64,000 nt of DNA from Solicola gregarius (GTDB lineage: Bacteria; Actinomycetota; Actinomycetes; Propionibacteriales; Nocardioidaceae), in the NCBI RefSeq assembly GCF_025790165.1, contig NZ_CP094970.1, forward strand, positions 1,488,001-1,552,000, written 5' to 3'. A program made the position numbers and the translations under genes. This document shows positions 1-9,164 of the stretch, piece by piece. The notes under the pieces were generated by a model, which ran no database searches, was not told the origin of the DNA, and saw nothing but the letters and a program-made list of their open reading frames with translations. Each line of letters opens with the position of its first letter. The first letter of the stretch is position 1.

Positions 1-434
1 CGTTGTCCGCCGGACAGCTGGCCGGGCAGGATCGCGGCCCGGTCGGCGTCGAGGTTCACCACCTCGAGCAGGCGAGCGACCTCGGACCGGCGCTCCGCAC
101 GGCGTACCCCTCGCGGCATCGACTCGGCGATCGAGTCTCCGATGGTCATCCGCGGGTCGAGGGAGGAGTACGGGTCCTGGAACACCATCTGGATCGGGCG
201 GTTGCGGCGCGGGAGCCTTCGTACGTCGGTGTCGTCGAGCAGCACGGCACCGGCACTGACCGGCGAGAGTCCGACGGCCGCACGGGCGAGCGTCGACTTG
301 CCCGATCCCGACTCCCCGACGAGGCCGACCACGTTGCCGGAAGGAACCGTGAGCGTGACGCCGTCGACCGCAGTGAGGCCGGTCCGGCGGGTGCCGTAGT
401 GCACGCTGACGTTCTCGAACCGCAGTGCACTCAT
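1..434 (-). CDS. Oligopeptide ABC transporter ATP-binding protein (DppF/OppF type), partial
   Basis: This is the second ATPase of a peptide importer and would energise uptake at the inner face of the membrane. About 144 N-terminal codons are visible and the gene runs off the left edge. The Walker A motif GESGSGKST lies near residues 40-48, a Q-loop MVFQDPYSSLDP follows, and the LSGGQ signature sits right at the window edge. Its ATG overlaps the TGA of the upstream fused permease-ATPase gene (ATGA), so the two are probably translationally coupled. The family assignment is firm. Substrate specificity is inferred only from the neighbours. Confidence 0.9.
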   Translation of the reverse strand, partial: MSALRFENVSVHYGTRRTGLTAVDGVTLTVPSGNVVGLVGESGSGKSTLARAAVGLSPVSAGAVLLDDTDVRRLPRRNRPIQMVFQDPYSSLDPRMTIGDSIAESMPRGVRRAERRSEVARLLEVVNLDADRAAILPGQLSGGQ

Positions 435-2347
435 CCCTGTACCTCCGCGCGCTCGCCGATCGGCTGCTCGACCTCGGCCTCGTCGACGACCGGGTTCCAG
501 CAGGCGACGCGATGCCGGTCGGTGACGCGGAGCAGCTGCGGATCCTCGGTACGGCAGACGTCGGTCGCGAGCGGGCACCGGTTCGCGAACGCGCATCCTT
601 CGGGAATGCGACTCGGCTCCGGCGGCCTTCCCGGAATGACGCCCAGCGGCTGCTCGCGGTCGGTGTCGAGGTCGGGTACGACGGCCAGCAGCGCACGCGT
701 GTAGGGGTGCTGCGCGCGACTGTGCAGGTCGGATGCCGGGAGATCCTCGACGATTCGCCCCGCATACATGACGAGTACGCGATCGCAGGTCTGCGAGACC
801 ACGGTGATGTCGTGGCTGATCAGCACGATCGCCGCCTCCGTGTCGGCGCGGACCTGCGCGAGCAGCCGCAACACCTGTCGCTGCACTGTCACGTCGAGCG
901 AGGTCGTCGGCTCGTCGGCGACGACCAGCTTCGGCGTACTCATCAGGCCCATGGCGATCATGGCGCGCTGACGCATACCACCGGAGAACTCATGCGGGTA
1001 CTGGTGCGCGCGCCGGCGTGCCGCAGGGACGCGTACCGACGTCAGCTTCTCCACGGTGCGGGCGATCGCGTCCCGTCTGCTCAGCCCTTGGTGTTCCTCT
1101 GCGACCTCGGCGAGCTGGCGACCCATCCTGCGGGTCGGGTTGAACGACGTCGTCGGGTCCTGGAAGACCATCGCCAGCGAGCGCCCGAGCAGACCGCGCA
1201 GCTCGCGCTCCGGAGTCGACAGCAGTGGTACGCCGTCGAAGTCGAGCCGCTCCGCCGTCACGACACCGGGCTCCTCGACGAGCCGCGACGCCGCGAGCGC
1301 GGTCAGCGTCTTGCCCGAGCCCGACTCCCCGACCACGCCGACCGCCTCGCCCGGGTGGACCACGAACGACACACCGCGTACGGGAGTCAGCCAACCGGTG
1401 GGAGTGGGGAAGCTGACCCGGAGATCCTCGACGGCGAGCACGGGTGCGCCGGCAGCGGGCGCCGAGGCAGTCGACGGGCGAGCCGGCTCGGGCGGTGCAC
1501 CGATGCGAGGCGTCGGCGTGCGCTCGCCCACGACCGTCGCGACCATCTCGCCGAACAGGTTGAACGCGAGCCCGGCGAGTACTACAGCGACGCCAGGGCC
1601 GAGGGCCGCGGCGGGGTTGATGTAGATCCGGCTCAACCCCTCGCCGAGGAGCCGCCCCCAGTCGTACGACGGCGCTTGCACGCCGATGCCGAGGAACGAC
1701 AACCCGGCGAACGCCAACAGGGCGGCACCGGCTCCGATGGTCGCGTTGACGACGAGCGGCTCGCCGATGTTCGGCAGGACGTGGCGGGTGAGCAGGCGGA
1801 GACGGCCGACGCCGGCGACCCGCGCCGCGGCGACGTAGTCACGGCCGGCGACCGACGCCGAGAGAGTCTGGGTGAGTCGGGCGAACGACGGCGCCGTCGC
1901 CAGGCCGATCGCGAGCACCGCACCGGTCGTACCGACGCCGAAGATCACCGCAAAGAACAGCGCGAGCAGGAGCCCTGGGAACGCGACGGCGATGTTCACG
2001 GCCGCGGTGACCAGGCGCCCGGTCCGCCGCGGCAGCACCGATGGTGCGGTGCCCAGCAGCGTGCCGATGACGACCCCGATCAGGGTCGCGAGCAGCGCGA
2101 GGCCGACGGACAGCCGCGTTGCCACGAGGACCCGGTAGAAGATGTCGCGGCCGAGCGCGTCTGTGCCGAGCAGATGGTCGGCCGACGGGCCTTCCTGGAT
2201 CGCGTCCGTCTCGACGGCGGACGCGTTGTCGCTCCACAGCATCGGGCCGAAGATCGCCAGCGCGATCAGTGCCGTCAGCAGCAGCACCGCACTGATGCCC
2301 AGCGGGGTCCGCAGCACCCGCAGCCACCTCGACACGCCCCGCCTCAT
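431..2347 (-). CDS. Fused peptide ABC transporter permease and ATPase (DppC-DppD fusion)
   Basis: One 638-residue polypeptide carries two subunits that are usually separate. Residues 1 to about 275 form a DppC/OppC permease with several membrane helices. A Pro/Ala-rich linker covers about 276-301. From about 302 on there is a DppD/OppD ATPase with Walker A GESGSGKT (340-347), signature FSGGMRQR (454-461) and Walker B VVADEPTTSLD. The C-terminal oligopeptide-transporter extension has the usual Cys residues (585, 591, 598). There is no stop or restart between the domains. It lies between the DppB-like permease upstream and the second ATPase downstream, with short overlaps. Oligopeptide or dipeptide import is inferred from family and context. 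Confidence 0.92.
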   Translation of the reverse strand: MRRGVSRWLRVLRTPLGISAVLLLTALIALAIFGPMLWSDNASAVETDAIQEGPSADHLLGTDALGRDIFYRVLVATRLSVGLALLATLIGVVIGTLLGTAPSVLPRRTGRLVTAAVNIAVAFPGLLLALFFAVIFGVGTTGAVLAIGLATAPSFARLTQTLSASVAGRDYVAAARVAGVGRLRLLTRHVLPNIGEPLVVNATIGAGAALLAFAGLSFLGIGVQAPSYDWGRLLGEGLSRIYINPAAALGPGVAVVLAGLAFNLFGEMVATVVGERTPTPRIGAPPEPARPSTASAPAAGAPVLAVEDLRVSFPTPTGWLTPVRGVSFVVHPGEAVGVVGESGSGKTLTALAASRLVEEPGVVTAERLDFDGVPLLSTPERELRGLLGRSLAMVFQDPTTSFNPTRRMGRQLAEVAEEHQGLSRRDAIARTVEKLTSVRVPAARRRAHQYPHEFSGGMRQRAMIAMGLMSTPKLVVADEPTTSLDVTVQRQVLRLLAQVRADTEAAIVLISHDITVVSQTCDRVLVMYAGRIVEDLPASDLHSRAQHPYTRALLAVVPDLDTDREQPLGVIPGRPPEPSRIPEGCAFANRCPLATDVCRTEDPQLLRVTDRHRVACWNPVVDEAEVEQPIGERAEVQG

Positions 2348-3348
2348 CAGGACTCCCGGATCGTCGAGCGTGGGTCGAGCAGGCCGAGCACGATGTCCAC
2401 GATCAGGTTGACGAGGAGCACCCCGGCGCCGTACACGAGCACGATGCCCTGCACGAGCGGGTAGTCCTTCTGCAGGATGGACTGCACGATCATCGTGCCG
2501 AGGCCCGGCCAGGCGAAGATGTTCTCGACCAGCACGGTTCCGGCGACCATCGAGGTGAGCAACAGTCCCGCGAGGGTGAGCGTCGCGGTCAACGCGTTCG
2601 GGAGTGCGTGCCGGGTGTAGATCAGGCGAGGCCGCAACCGCTTGGCGCGCGCGGTTCGGATGAAGTCGTTGCCAAGTACGGACAGCGTCTCGACCCGGAC
2701 GATCCGCGCCATCACGGCGGCCGGACCGAGGGCCAGCGCGACGACCGGGAGGACGAACGACGCCGGCCCGTCATCTCCCGCGACCGGGAACCACGCGAGG
2801 TTGACCGCGAACACGTACACCAGCGCGACCGCCAGGAGGAACTCCGGAATCGCGGCGAGGATGACGCATACCGCCGCGAACCCCAGCTCGCCGCCGCGCC
2901 TGCGGCCGCCGCGGGTGAGCACCGCCATCGTCACGCCGATCGGGAGCGCGAGCGCGATGACCAGCACGAATGCGAGCACCGCGAGCTGCAGCGTCGCCGG
3001 TAGGCGATCCGAGATGACCTGGGTCACCGGCTCGGTGGTGGTCAACGAGGTACCGAGGTCGCCGGTGAACAGCCCCTTGAGGAAGTGCCAGTACTGGGTG
3101 AGCAGCGGGTCGTTCAGCCCGAGGTCATCGCGGCGTGCTTCCACCACGTCTACCGGCGCGTTCATCCCCATGGCGGCGCGGACGGGGTCACCGGGCACCA
3201 GGTGGATCATCAGGAACGCCGCGGTGACGAGCACCCACATCGACACCACGAACCGCCCGAGTCGCCGCAGGCCGAAGCCGACCCAAGCGTTGTCTCGAAG
3301 CGAGAGCGGGGTACGCGCAGCGGCCGGACCTACGGTCGTACTCGCCAT
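2347..3348 (-). CDS. Peptide ABC transporter permease (DppB type)
   Basis: This 333-residue integral membrane protein is the first permease of the importer. An N-terminal helix (about 28-50) precedes a periplasmic-type loop containing HLVPGDPVRA, the usual DppB start. Five further hydrophobic segments and the cytoplasmic ATPase-contact loop (around ARAKRLRPRLIYTRHALPNA) follow. Its stop overlaps the start of the fused permease-ATPase by one base (TGATG). It lies 126 nt after the solute-binding protein gene. The membrane component role is secure; the peptide class carried is inferred. Confidence 0.92.
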   Translation of the reverse strand: MASTTVGPAAARTPLSLRDNAWVGFGLRRLGRFVVSMWVLVTAAFLMIHLVPGDPVRAAMGMNAPVDVVEARRDDLGLNDPLLTQYWHFLKGLFTGDLGTSLTTTEPVTQVISDRLPATLQLAVLAFVLVIALALPIGVTMAVLTRGGRRRGGELGFAAVCVILAAIPEFLLAVALVYVFAVNLAWFPVAGDDGPASFVLPVVALALGPAAVMARIVRVETLSVLGNDFIRTARAKRLRPRLIYTRHALPNALTATLTLAGLLLTSMVAGTVLVENIFAWPGLGTMIVQSILQKDYPLVQGIVLVYGAGVLLVNLIVDIVLGLLDPRSTIRES

Positions 3349-3474
3349 CGCTGCCTCCGCCCTCGCTCACACCGCTCGCGCACCCGAGTGTTGTCGCTCA
3401 CGGCCCGCGGGTAATCGTCGTCCCGTACGAGAAGTCAGAGGCGAGTTGGTCGCCCCGGACAACTCGCCGTCCGC

Positions 3475-5061
3475 TCATTCGTACATGCGGATCGAGGCCG
3501 GGTCGATGCCGTCGTTGGCCTTGAACTCCGTGCCGTTGCCGAACGTGGGCACCACGGAGTCGACGTACGAGACGACGTCGACGGCCTTGTAGAGCTCCGT
3601 CTCGGCGGCCTGCCAGTCGTCGCAGCCCTCCGTGCCGGGCTTGCCCGAGGCCTTCTGCACGGCGGCGTCGTACGCCGAGTTCTCGATGTGCGAGAAGTTC
3701 GTCCCCTGTGGTGGCGTCGGGCCGGAGACGAACGGAACGACCCAGCTCGGCAGCCCGGTGGTCAACGGCCCCATCGAGACATCCCAGTCACCGGTGCTGA
3801 ACAGGGCCTCGTTCAGGCCGGTGCTGTCGACCGACTTCAGCTCGACGTCGACGCCCGCCTTCTTCCACGTCTGCTGGACCAGCTCGGCCCCGGACGCCAC
3901 CGTCGGGCCGGTCTGCGTGGAGTAGAGAACGGTCAGCGACAGCTTCTTGCCGTCCTTGACGCGGATGCCGTCCGAACCGACCTTCCAGCCTGCGGAGTCG
4001 AGGGCGTCCTCGGCTGCAGCCGTGTCGGACTCGGGCACATTGCCGCTCACGGTGTCGCCCTTGCATGGGTTGGGCGCGATCGTCACCATGCCCTCGGCCG
4101 GCTCACCCTTCCCGGCGGTCAGCACATCGCCGACGCTGTCCAGGTCGAGAGCCTGGACCAGACCACGTCGTACGTCCTCCTCCTCGGTTGGCCGACCCGC
4201 GGTCTGGTTGAAGAACATCTGCCCGATCGGCGCGCGCAGGTCCGCGTGGAACAGGTTCTGGGCGGCCAGGCGTTCCTGGTCCGGGCCGACGATCGTGGCG
4301 GCGCTCAGGTCTCCGGAGAGCAGCAGGTTCGCCGCCGTCGACTCGTTCGGAATGACCTTGATGACGACCTCGTCGGGTAGTCCCTTCTCGTCCACGTCCC
4401 AGTCGCCGGGGCCCCACGCGAAGTCCTCGCGGCGCTTGAGCGTGTAGTGATCGTTCGGGACGATCTCCGAGACCTCGAACATGCCCGTTCCGGCCTCGCC
4501 CTTGGCGAGCAGCTTGCGGTCCTTCATCCCCGTGCCGCAGACGATCGGCAACGAGCCGACGTTCAGCAGCAGGAACGGGTCCGGAGCACCGCTCTTGACG
4601 GTGACCGTCCGGGCCTTGTCGTCTGCGGTCGCCGTCGTTCCCGGCGTCATCTGCACAGAGATCAGCGGTGACTTGTTCTTCGGGTCGCCGACGAAGTTGA
4701 TGTTTGCGGCGACGTCGCTCGCGGTCAGCGGCGAGCCGTCCGAACACGTGATGCCCTCGCGCAGCGTGAACGTCGCGTTCTCCGTGTCGGCCTTCCACTT
4801 CTCGGCGAGCCCTTCGACGACTGTCCCGTCGTCCTGGGTCTCGACCAGCCGGGCGTACAGGAACCGGTCGACCTGACGGGTGACCGAGAGCACGGTGAGC
4901 GCCGGGTCGAGGTTGCCCGGATCGGTCGCGACGGCCATCGTGAACGTCTTGCCGTCGACGGGATCGCCGCCGGTGGACGGGTCGCTCGACCCGCCGCCAC
5001 ACGCTGTCAGGGCGAGCGCGGAGATCGTAAGCGCGGAAAGGAGGATTCGGGGTGTTCGCAT
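3475..5061 (-). CDS. Peptide ABC transporter substrate-binding lipoprotein (SBP family 5)
   Basis: This 528-residue lipoprotein captures peptides outside the membrane. The ATG at 5061 was chosen because it gives a clean signal peptide with lipobox LTAC (lipidated Cys21) and has a CCTGGAGG-like site upstream; the longer open frame has no signal peptide. SBP_bac_5 features are visible: FTMAVATDPGNLDPALT, the WKADTENATFTLREGITCSDG region, and SPLTASDV. It precedes the permease and ATPase genes in the same direction, the normal order of an importer operon. Two serine hydrolases and an amidohydrolase upstream suggest the cargo may include peptides with D-residues, but this is inference. Confidence 0.92.
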   Translation of the reverse strand: MRTPRILLSALTISALALTACGGGSSDPSTGGDPVDGKTFTMAVATDPGNLDPALTVLSVTRQVDRFLYARLVETQDDGTVVEGLAEKWKADTENATFTLREGITCSDGSPLTASDVAANINFVGDPKNKSPLISVQMTPGTTATADDKARTVTVKSGAPDPFLLLNVGSLPIVCGTGMKDRKLLAKGEAGTGMFEVSEIVPNDHYTLKRREDFAWGPGDWDVDEKGLPDEVVIKVIPNESTAANLLLSGDLSAATIVGPDQERLAAQNLFHADLRAPIGQMFFNQTAGRPTEEEDVRRGLVQALDLDSVGDVLTAGKGEPAEGMVTIAPNPCKGDTVSGNVPESDTAAAEDALDSAGWKVGSDGIRVKDGKKLSLTVLYSTQTGPTVASGAELVQQTWKKAGVDVELKSVDSTGLNEALFSTGDWDVSMGPLTTGLPSWVVPFVSGPTPPQGTNFSHIENSAYDAAVQKASGKPGTEGCDDWQAAETELYKAVDVVSYVDSVVPTFGNGTEFKANDGIDPASIRMYE

Positions 5062-5108
5062 CGACTGCCTCCAGGCAGGTTCTCGTGGTGACGTGGCGAG
5101 AGACGGGT

Positions 5109-5999
5109 TCACGACGACCGCAGCCGTTCGACTGCGATCCGTCCGGCCGTACCGATCGAGGCATCCACGGCGGGCTGACGCTCGTCGAGCGTGTGCGCAC
5201 GGGTGAAGACCGCCACCGCGTACTGGCGGCCGTCCGGGTACGTCACGACTCCGGCCTCGTTGCGTACGGCGGGCAACGTGCCGGTCTTGGCGGCGATCCG
5301 GACGCCCGACTCGAAGCCGCTGCTGAGCCGGTGTGGCCAGATCTGCTGCGCCATGATGTCGCGGACGATGGCGCACGCCTCGGAGGTGGCCGCGCGGTCG
5401 GTCCAGATCGCGTCCAGCAGGATGGCGACCTCGCGCGGGGTCGACGCGATCGTACGCGCCGGGTCGAGTACCGACAGCTTCCAGATCTGCTCCGCGCTCG
5501 CAGCGTCGAGCGACTCGTCGACATCGTCGTCCGGACCGATACCCAGATCCGCGGTCATCGACGCGAACAGGTCTTCGCAACACCCGGTCAGCCGCGTCCG
5601 CTCCAGACCGAGATCGTCGACCACGCGGTCGACCGCCGCCTGACCGACCCTGTGGAACACCACATCGGTCGCGGCGTTGTCGCTCATCGTGAGCATGTTC
5701 CGGGCCAGGTCTCGCCAGCTCATCTCGACGTCGTCGGCGCAGCCGGCGGTTCCGATGCCGCCGATCCGGTAGCGCGCCGTCACCGTCGCGCGCTCGGTCG
5801 GGTCGAGCCTGCCCGCCACGACCTCGCGGGCGTACGCGACGGCGAGTGGGATCTTGAAGACGGACGCGAGCACCACGGGGTCGTCACCGCGGACGCACAC
5901 CTCGGGCCCGTTCTCGACGCCGACCTCACGGGCGTACAGGAACCCGTCGGCGCCCGCTGCGGCGAACGCCTCCCGGATCTCGTCGGCGCCGTCGGTCAC
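5109..5999 (-). CDS. Class A beta-lactamase-like serine hydrolase
   Basis: This 296-residue protein has the penicillin-recognising serine hydrolase signatures: SVFK (S46-K49), SDN (106-108) and KTG (238-240). I see no signal peptide, and the ExxLN segment that carries the deacylation Glu of true class A beta-lactamases is not evident. A cytosolic peptidase or amidase role is therefore as likely as beta-lactam hydrolysis. The GTG start at 5999 overlaps the TGA of the upstream class C-type hydrolase (GTGA), indicating coupling. It lies 47 nt before the peptide-binding lipoprotein gene. The fold assignment is firm and the substrate is unknown. Confidence 0.85.
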   Translation of the reverse strand: MTDGADEIREAFAAAGADGFLYAREVGVENGPEVCVRGDDPVVLASVFKIPLAVAYAREVVAGRLDPTERATVTARYRIGGIGTAGCADDVEMSWRDLARNMLTMSDNAATDVVFHRVGQAAVDRVVDDLGLERTRLTGCCEDLFASMTADLGIGPDDDVDESLDAASAEQIWKLSVLDPARTIASTPREVAILLDAIWTDRAATSEACAIVRDIMAQQIWPHRLSSGFESGVRIAAKTGTLPAVRNEAGVVTYPDGRQYAVAVFTRAHTLDERQPAVDASIGTAGRIAVERLRSS

Positions 6000-7384
6000 G
6001 ACGCGACCCGGCGGTCGGCGCGTCCGGTGTGCAGGTAGGCGGTGTGCCCGTCGCCGTCGTCGCCGACGAAGGCGTGCGGCATGTGCAGGCCGTGGTCGGG
6101 CTCGATGGGAAGCAACGTGTCGCCGCGCCACCCGACGAGCTCGGTCCGCTCCGGCGATGCACCGAGCTCCTTCGCAATACCCTTCGGCGTGCTGTCCAGC
6201 CAGATCCGGCCGCCGTCGTCGACGGACACGGTGCTGTCGCTCACCGTCGACGAGTAGGTGCCGACGTACCGGCTGCCGTCGACTGCGGGAGGCTCGGCCT
6301 GTGGTGCGGGGAGAGCGGGCAGATCGACGCCGCCGAGCTCGTGAAGGACTCTGCCGACGATCTCGGTGTAGAGCGGCATCGGGTTGCCGCCGTTCGCGCA
6401 CAGGGCAACGGCAACGTCGCGGCCGGGAACCATCCGCAGGAACGCGTTCTGGCCGATCGTCCCGCCGTCGTGGCCGATCACGGTGCCACCCTCGAGGTCG
6501 AAGATCTCCCAACCGAGTCCCCACGCGTTCCCCATCAGGCCGAGGTCCGGCAGCTCGACCTGGCGCTCCTGCATCGCCTTGACGCTCGCCGGGCTGAGGA
6601 CCTGGTTGCCGTCGGGCCCCGTCCCGCCGTCCAGGTGCATCCGGGCGAAGGCGAGCAGATCCCGCGGTCGCATCGCCAGCATCGCGCCCGCCGGCGCGTT
6701 CGAGCGGACCAGCGCCCACATCGGCGCGGGCTCGGGGTCGGCGTCCGGTGTCGGTTGGATGTGGCCGACCGCCGCACGGTAGAGGATCGCCTCGTACGGC
6801 CCGTTCGCGGCGTACTTCAGCTGGAGGGGAGTGAACAGGTGGTCACGTACACAATGGTCGAACGGCTTCTCGCGCGCCACCTCGACGATCCGGCCGAGGA
6901 CGCAGTAGCCGGCGTTGTTGTACGAGAACATCTCCCCTGGCGGAAAGAGCTGCGGGACATCCGACAGCGTCGCGACGTACTTCTCGACGCAGTCGTCTCC
7001 GGTGCCGGTGTCGGTGAAGATGTCGCCCTCGAACCCCGCCACGTGGCACATCAGCTGCCGCACCGTGATGGTCTTCGCGGCATCGTCGTCGCCGATCGCG
7101 AAATCCGGCAGGTACGTACGTACGGTCGCGTCGAGGTCGACCTTGCCGTCGTCGACGAGCTGCATCAACAACGTCGCCGTCCAGACCTTCGTGATGGAAC
7201 CGACCTGGAACAACGAGTCCGCGGTCGCGTCCACGCCGGTCGCCTTGCTCAGCACGCCCGCCGCCGTGTCGATGACCTCGTCGCCGGCCATCACCGCGAC
7301 CGCCGCTCCGGGTACCTTGTGCTCCGAGAGCAGCTCCGGGAGGCGTTGCTCGAGCCACGCACCGACTTCGGTCAATTTCGCCAT
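5996..7384 (-). CDS. Class C-type serine hydrolase (beta-lactamase/D-aminopeptidase family)
   Basis: This 462-residue protein belongs to the Pfam Beta-lactamase family, which includes AmpC, DD-peptidases, esterases and D-aminopeptidases. Visible motifs are SITK (S63-K66), YNN (155-157) and HDGGTIG in the third-motif position. The C-terminal 100 residues form a separate domain like the lipocalin-type extension of D-aminopeptidases and Pab87-type peptidases. No secretion signal is seen. The ATG at 7384 follows a GAGGAG ribosome site. It is coupled to the class A-like hydrolase downstream and heads the transporter genes, suggesting that imported peptides are processed in the cytoplasm (inference). 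Confidence 0.85.
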   Translation of the reverse strand: MAKLTEVGAWLEQRLPELLSEHKVPGAAVAVMAGDEVIDTAAGVLSKATGVDATADSLFQVGSITKVWTATLLMQLVDDGKVDLDATVRTYLPDFAIGDDDAAKTITVRQLMCHVAGFEGDIFTDTGTGDDCVEKYVATLSDVPQLFPPGEMFSYNNAGYCVLGRIVEVAREKPFDHCVRDHLFTPLQLKYAANGPYEAILYRAAVGHIQPTPDADPEPAPMWALVRSNAPAGAMLAMRPRDLLAFARMHLDGGTGPDGNQVLSPASVKAMQERQVELPDLGLMGNAWGLGWEIFDLEGGTVIGHDGGTIGQNAFLRMVPGRDVAVALCANGGNPMPLYTEIVGRVLHELGGVDLPALPAPQAEPPAVDGSRYVGTYSSTVSDSTVSVDDGGRIWLDSTPKGIAKELGASPERTELVGWRGDTLLPIEPDHGLHMPHAFVGDDGDGHTAYLHTGRADRRVAS

Positions 7385-7524
7385 GTCCGCTCCTCTATGC
7401 CGGGATTCGCCCGAGCGTAGGCCCAGGCTCTCCGGTCGAGGTTCGTACGACCACACAAGACTTGCGCCGACGATTGGGTGACTTCCACCACGCCCGGTCG
7501 AAGGGCTCCGCGCGGAGTCGCGGG

Positions 7525-9000
7525 TCAGCCCGGCTCGCCACGCAGCGGCTTGCCCGGGTACGCATCCGTCAGCAGCTCGCCGTCGCGTACGACCGGCACC
7601 CCGCCGACAAGCAGCTCCCGAACGCCGACCGACGGTCGGGTGGAGTCGAAGTACGTGGCCGCGTCGCTGATCCGGTCCGGGTCGAGTACGACGATGTCCG
7701 CATCCGCGCCGACGCCGAGATGGCCCTTGCGGCGGGCGGTCGGCGCGGTGTCGTCCAGCACCCTCGCCGGGAGGTACGAGCAGCGCCTGAACGCTTCCGC
7801 CCATGTCCACACACCGGACTCGCGGACCATCAGGCGCAGCGACTTCGCGAACGTGCCCGACGTACGCGGGTGCGTGGATCCGCCGGGCGGCAGCGGCCAT
7901 TCACGCGAGTCGATGATCCCGTCACCCCACAGCACCGGCATCGCATCACTCGCCACGATCGCGTCGGGATAGGCGAGCGCGCGGTGGAGCAGCTCCCGGT
8001 CGGCCGGCTCGCGCTCGTCGAGGAACTCCACGAGGCACTCCGCCCCCGGGTCGCTCGCGCGTACCTCCCGGAGCCGGGACTCGTCGGCGACCCGCTCGCC
8101 CGTCTCGATCAGCACGATGCTCGACGGGCCGATCCCCCATGCGGGCAGTCGCTCCGGCGCGAGGAAGTACGCGCCGACCGCTGTGCTCCCGGCGCCGTAC
8201 GGGTAGGTCTCGACGGTGATCCGCGATCCCTCTGCCCGCGAACGATCGAGCAGGCCGAGCACCCGGTCGACGTGCTGCCTCGAGGTGCTGTTCACGTGAC
8301 AGTGGTGCATCGCCGCACCCGTCTCGGCGGCCGCTCGTACGATCTCCTCGGAGCCGTCTATCGGCGTGGTGGGGTCGGCCTCGACCAGCTCCCGCACGTG
8401 GGTGTAGGTCGGAGCGTTCGCCCGCGCGGCGAGCTCGGCGACGGCGACGAACTCCCGCGGGTCGGTACGCGGCGCGTACCCCATCAGGATGCCGATGCCC
8501 AGGGCACCGTCGGCGAGGTCGCGTTCGAGCAACGACAGCCACTGGGTCAGCTCGGCCGGCGACGACGTCCGCTGCCAGCCGGGTTCGCCGAGCAGCGCGA
8601 GGGCCGAGTCCAGCCGGGCGTCCGGGTCGATGCCGAGATGCGCCTGCGCGCGGGCCGTTCCCCACGAGGCGGAGAACCCGTAGTGCAGCGGCCTGCCCTC
8701 CTGCGCTGCGTCGGCGTACGCGCGCGCGATCGGCATCAGCCCGGCCTCGAGGTCGAGCGCCGTGGTCACGCCGTCCATCGCCTGCAGCCGCTGGCCGGCG
8801 ATCGTGTGCACGTGACTGTGCAGGTCGACGAAGCCGGGTCCGACGACCAGCCCGGTGACGTCGACGACGGACGTGCCCTCGGGCGCGGCGAGGTCGCTGC
8901 CGACGGCCGCGACGACGCCGTCCCGGACGAGGACGTCGGCGACCGTGTCGAGGTCGGTGCCGGGATCGATCACCCGGCCGCCACGGAGGAGAGTCTGCAT
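7525..9000 (-). CDS. N-acyl-D-amino-acid deacylase family amidohydrolase
   Basis: This 491-residue metal-dependent amidohydrolase has the composite urease-like fold. The N-terminal beta-sandwich is followed by FVDLHSHVH, the metal-binding HxH. Further conserved pieces are the THVRE and HHCHVN segments and an Asp in AIVASDAMP. The C-terminal beta-strands end in GADADIVVLDPDRI, typical of D-aminoacylases. The family hydrolyses N-acyl-D-amino acids or related N-capped compounds. It lies 140 nt before the two serine hydrolase genes in the same direction. Together these suggest use of D-amino-acid-containing peptides such as wall fragments; that role is inferred. Confidence 0.88.
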   Translation of the reverse strand: MQTLLRGGRVIDPGTDLDTVADVLVRDGVVAAVGSDLAAPEGTSVVDVTGLVVGPGFVDLHSHVHTIAGQRLQAMDGVTTALDLEAGLMPIARAYADAAQEGRPLHYGFSASWGTARAQAHLGIDPDARLDSALALLGEPGWQRTSSPAELTQWLSLLERDLADGALGIGILMGYAPRTDPREFVAVAELAARANAPTYTHVRELVEADPTTPIDGSEEIVRAAAETGAAMHHCHVNSTSRQHVDRVLGLLDRSRAEGSRITVETYPYGAGSTAVGAYFLAPERLPAWGIGPSSIVLIETGERVADESRLREVRASDPGAECLVEFLDEREPADRELLHRALAYPDAIVASDAMPVLWGDGIIDSREWPLPPGGSTHPRTSGTFAKSLRLMVRESGVWTWAEAFRRCSYLPARVLDDTAPTARRKGHLGVGADADIVVLDPDRISDAATYFDSTRPSVGVRELLVGGVPVVRDGELLTDAYPGKPLRGEPG

Positions 9001-9087
9001 CCGCCGAGATTGTCATGCGGCGCGCCGCGGCGCGTGGGCCGGGCATACGAATCCGAGCCCGCCAACTCGTCGCCGCGAACCACCGCG

Positions 9088-9150
9088 CCGTGGGCCGCAC
9101 GCTTGCGCGGCGACACGCCGGCGTGTCCCACACGAACGTGCGGCCCACGG
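9088..9150. repeat. Intergenic nested hairpin, dispersed repeat copy A
   Basis: Arms CCGTGGGCCGCACG (9088-9101) and CGTGCGGCCCACGG (9137-9150) pair perfectly over 14 bp. Inside is a second perfect palindrome GACACGCCGGCGTGTC (9112-9127). It sits 14 nt past the stop of the YgfZ-like gene (9165, minus). The right arm and its GC flank recur at 11109-11128. It could act as a bidirectional terminator. Confidence 0.7.
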
Positions 9151-9164
9151 GGCGGGCGAAGGTA

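Noticed and set aside
425-2464. Long plus-strand open frame opposite the peptide transporter
   Set aside because: It is Arg/Asp/Glu-rich, typical of antisense translation in high-GC DNA, while the minus strand encodes clear ABC transporter domains.
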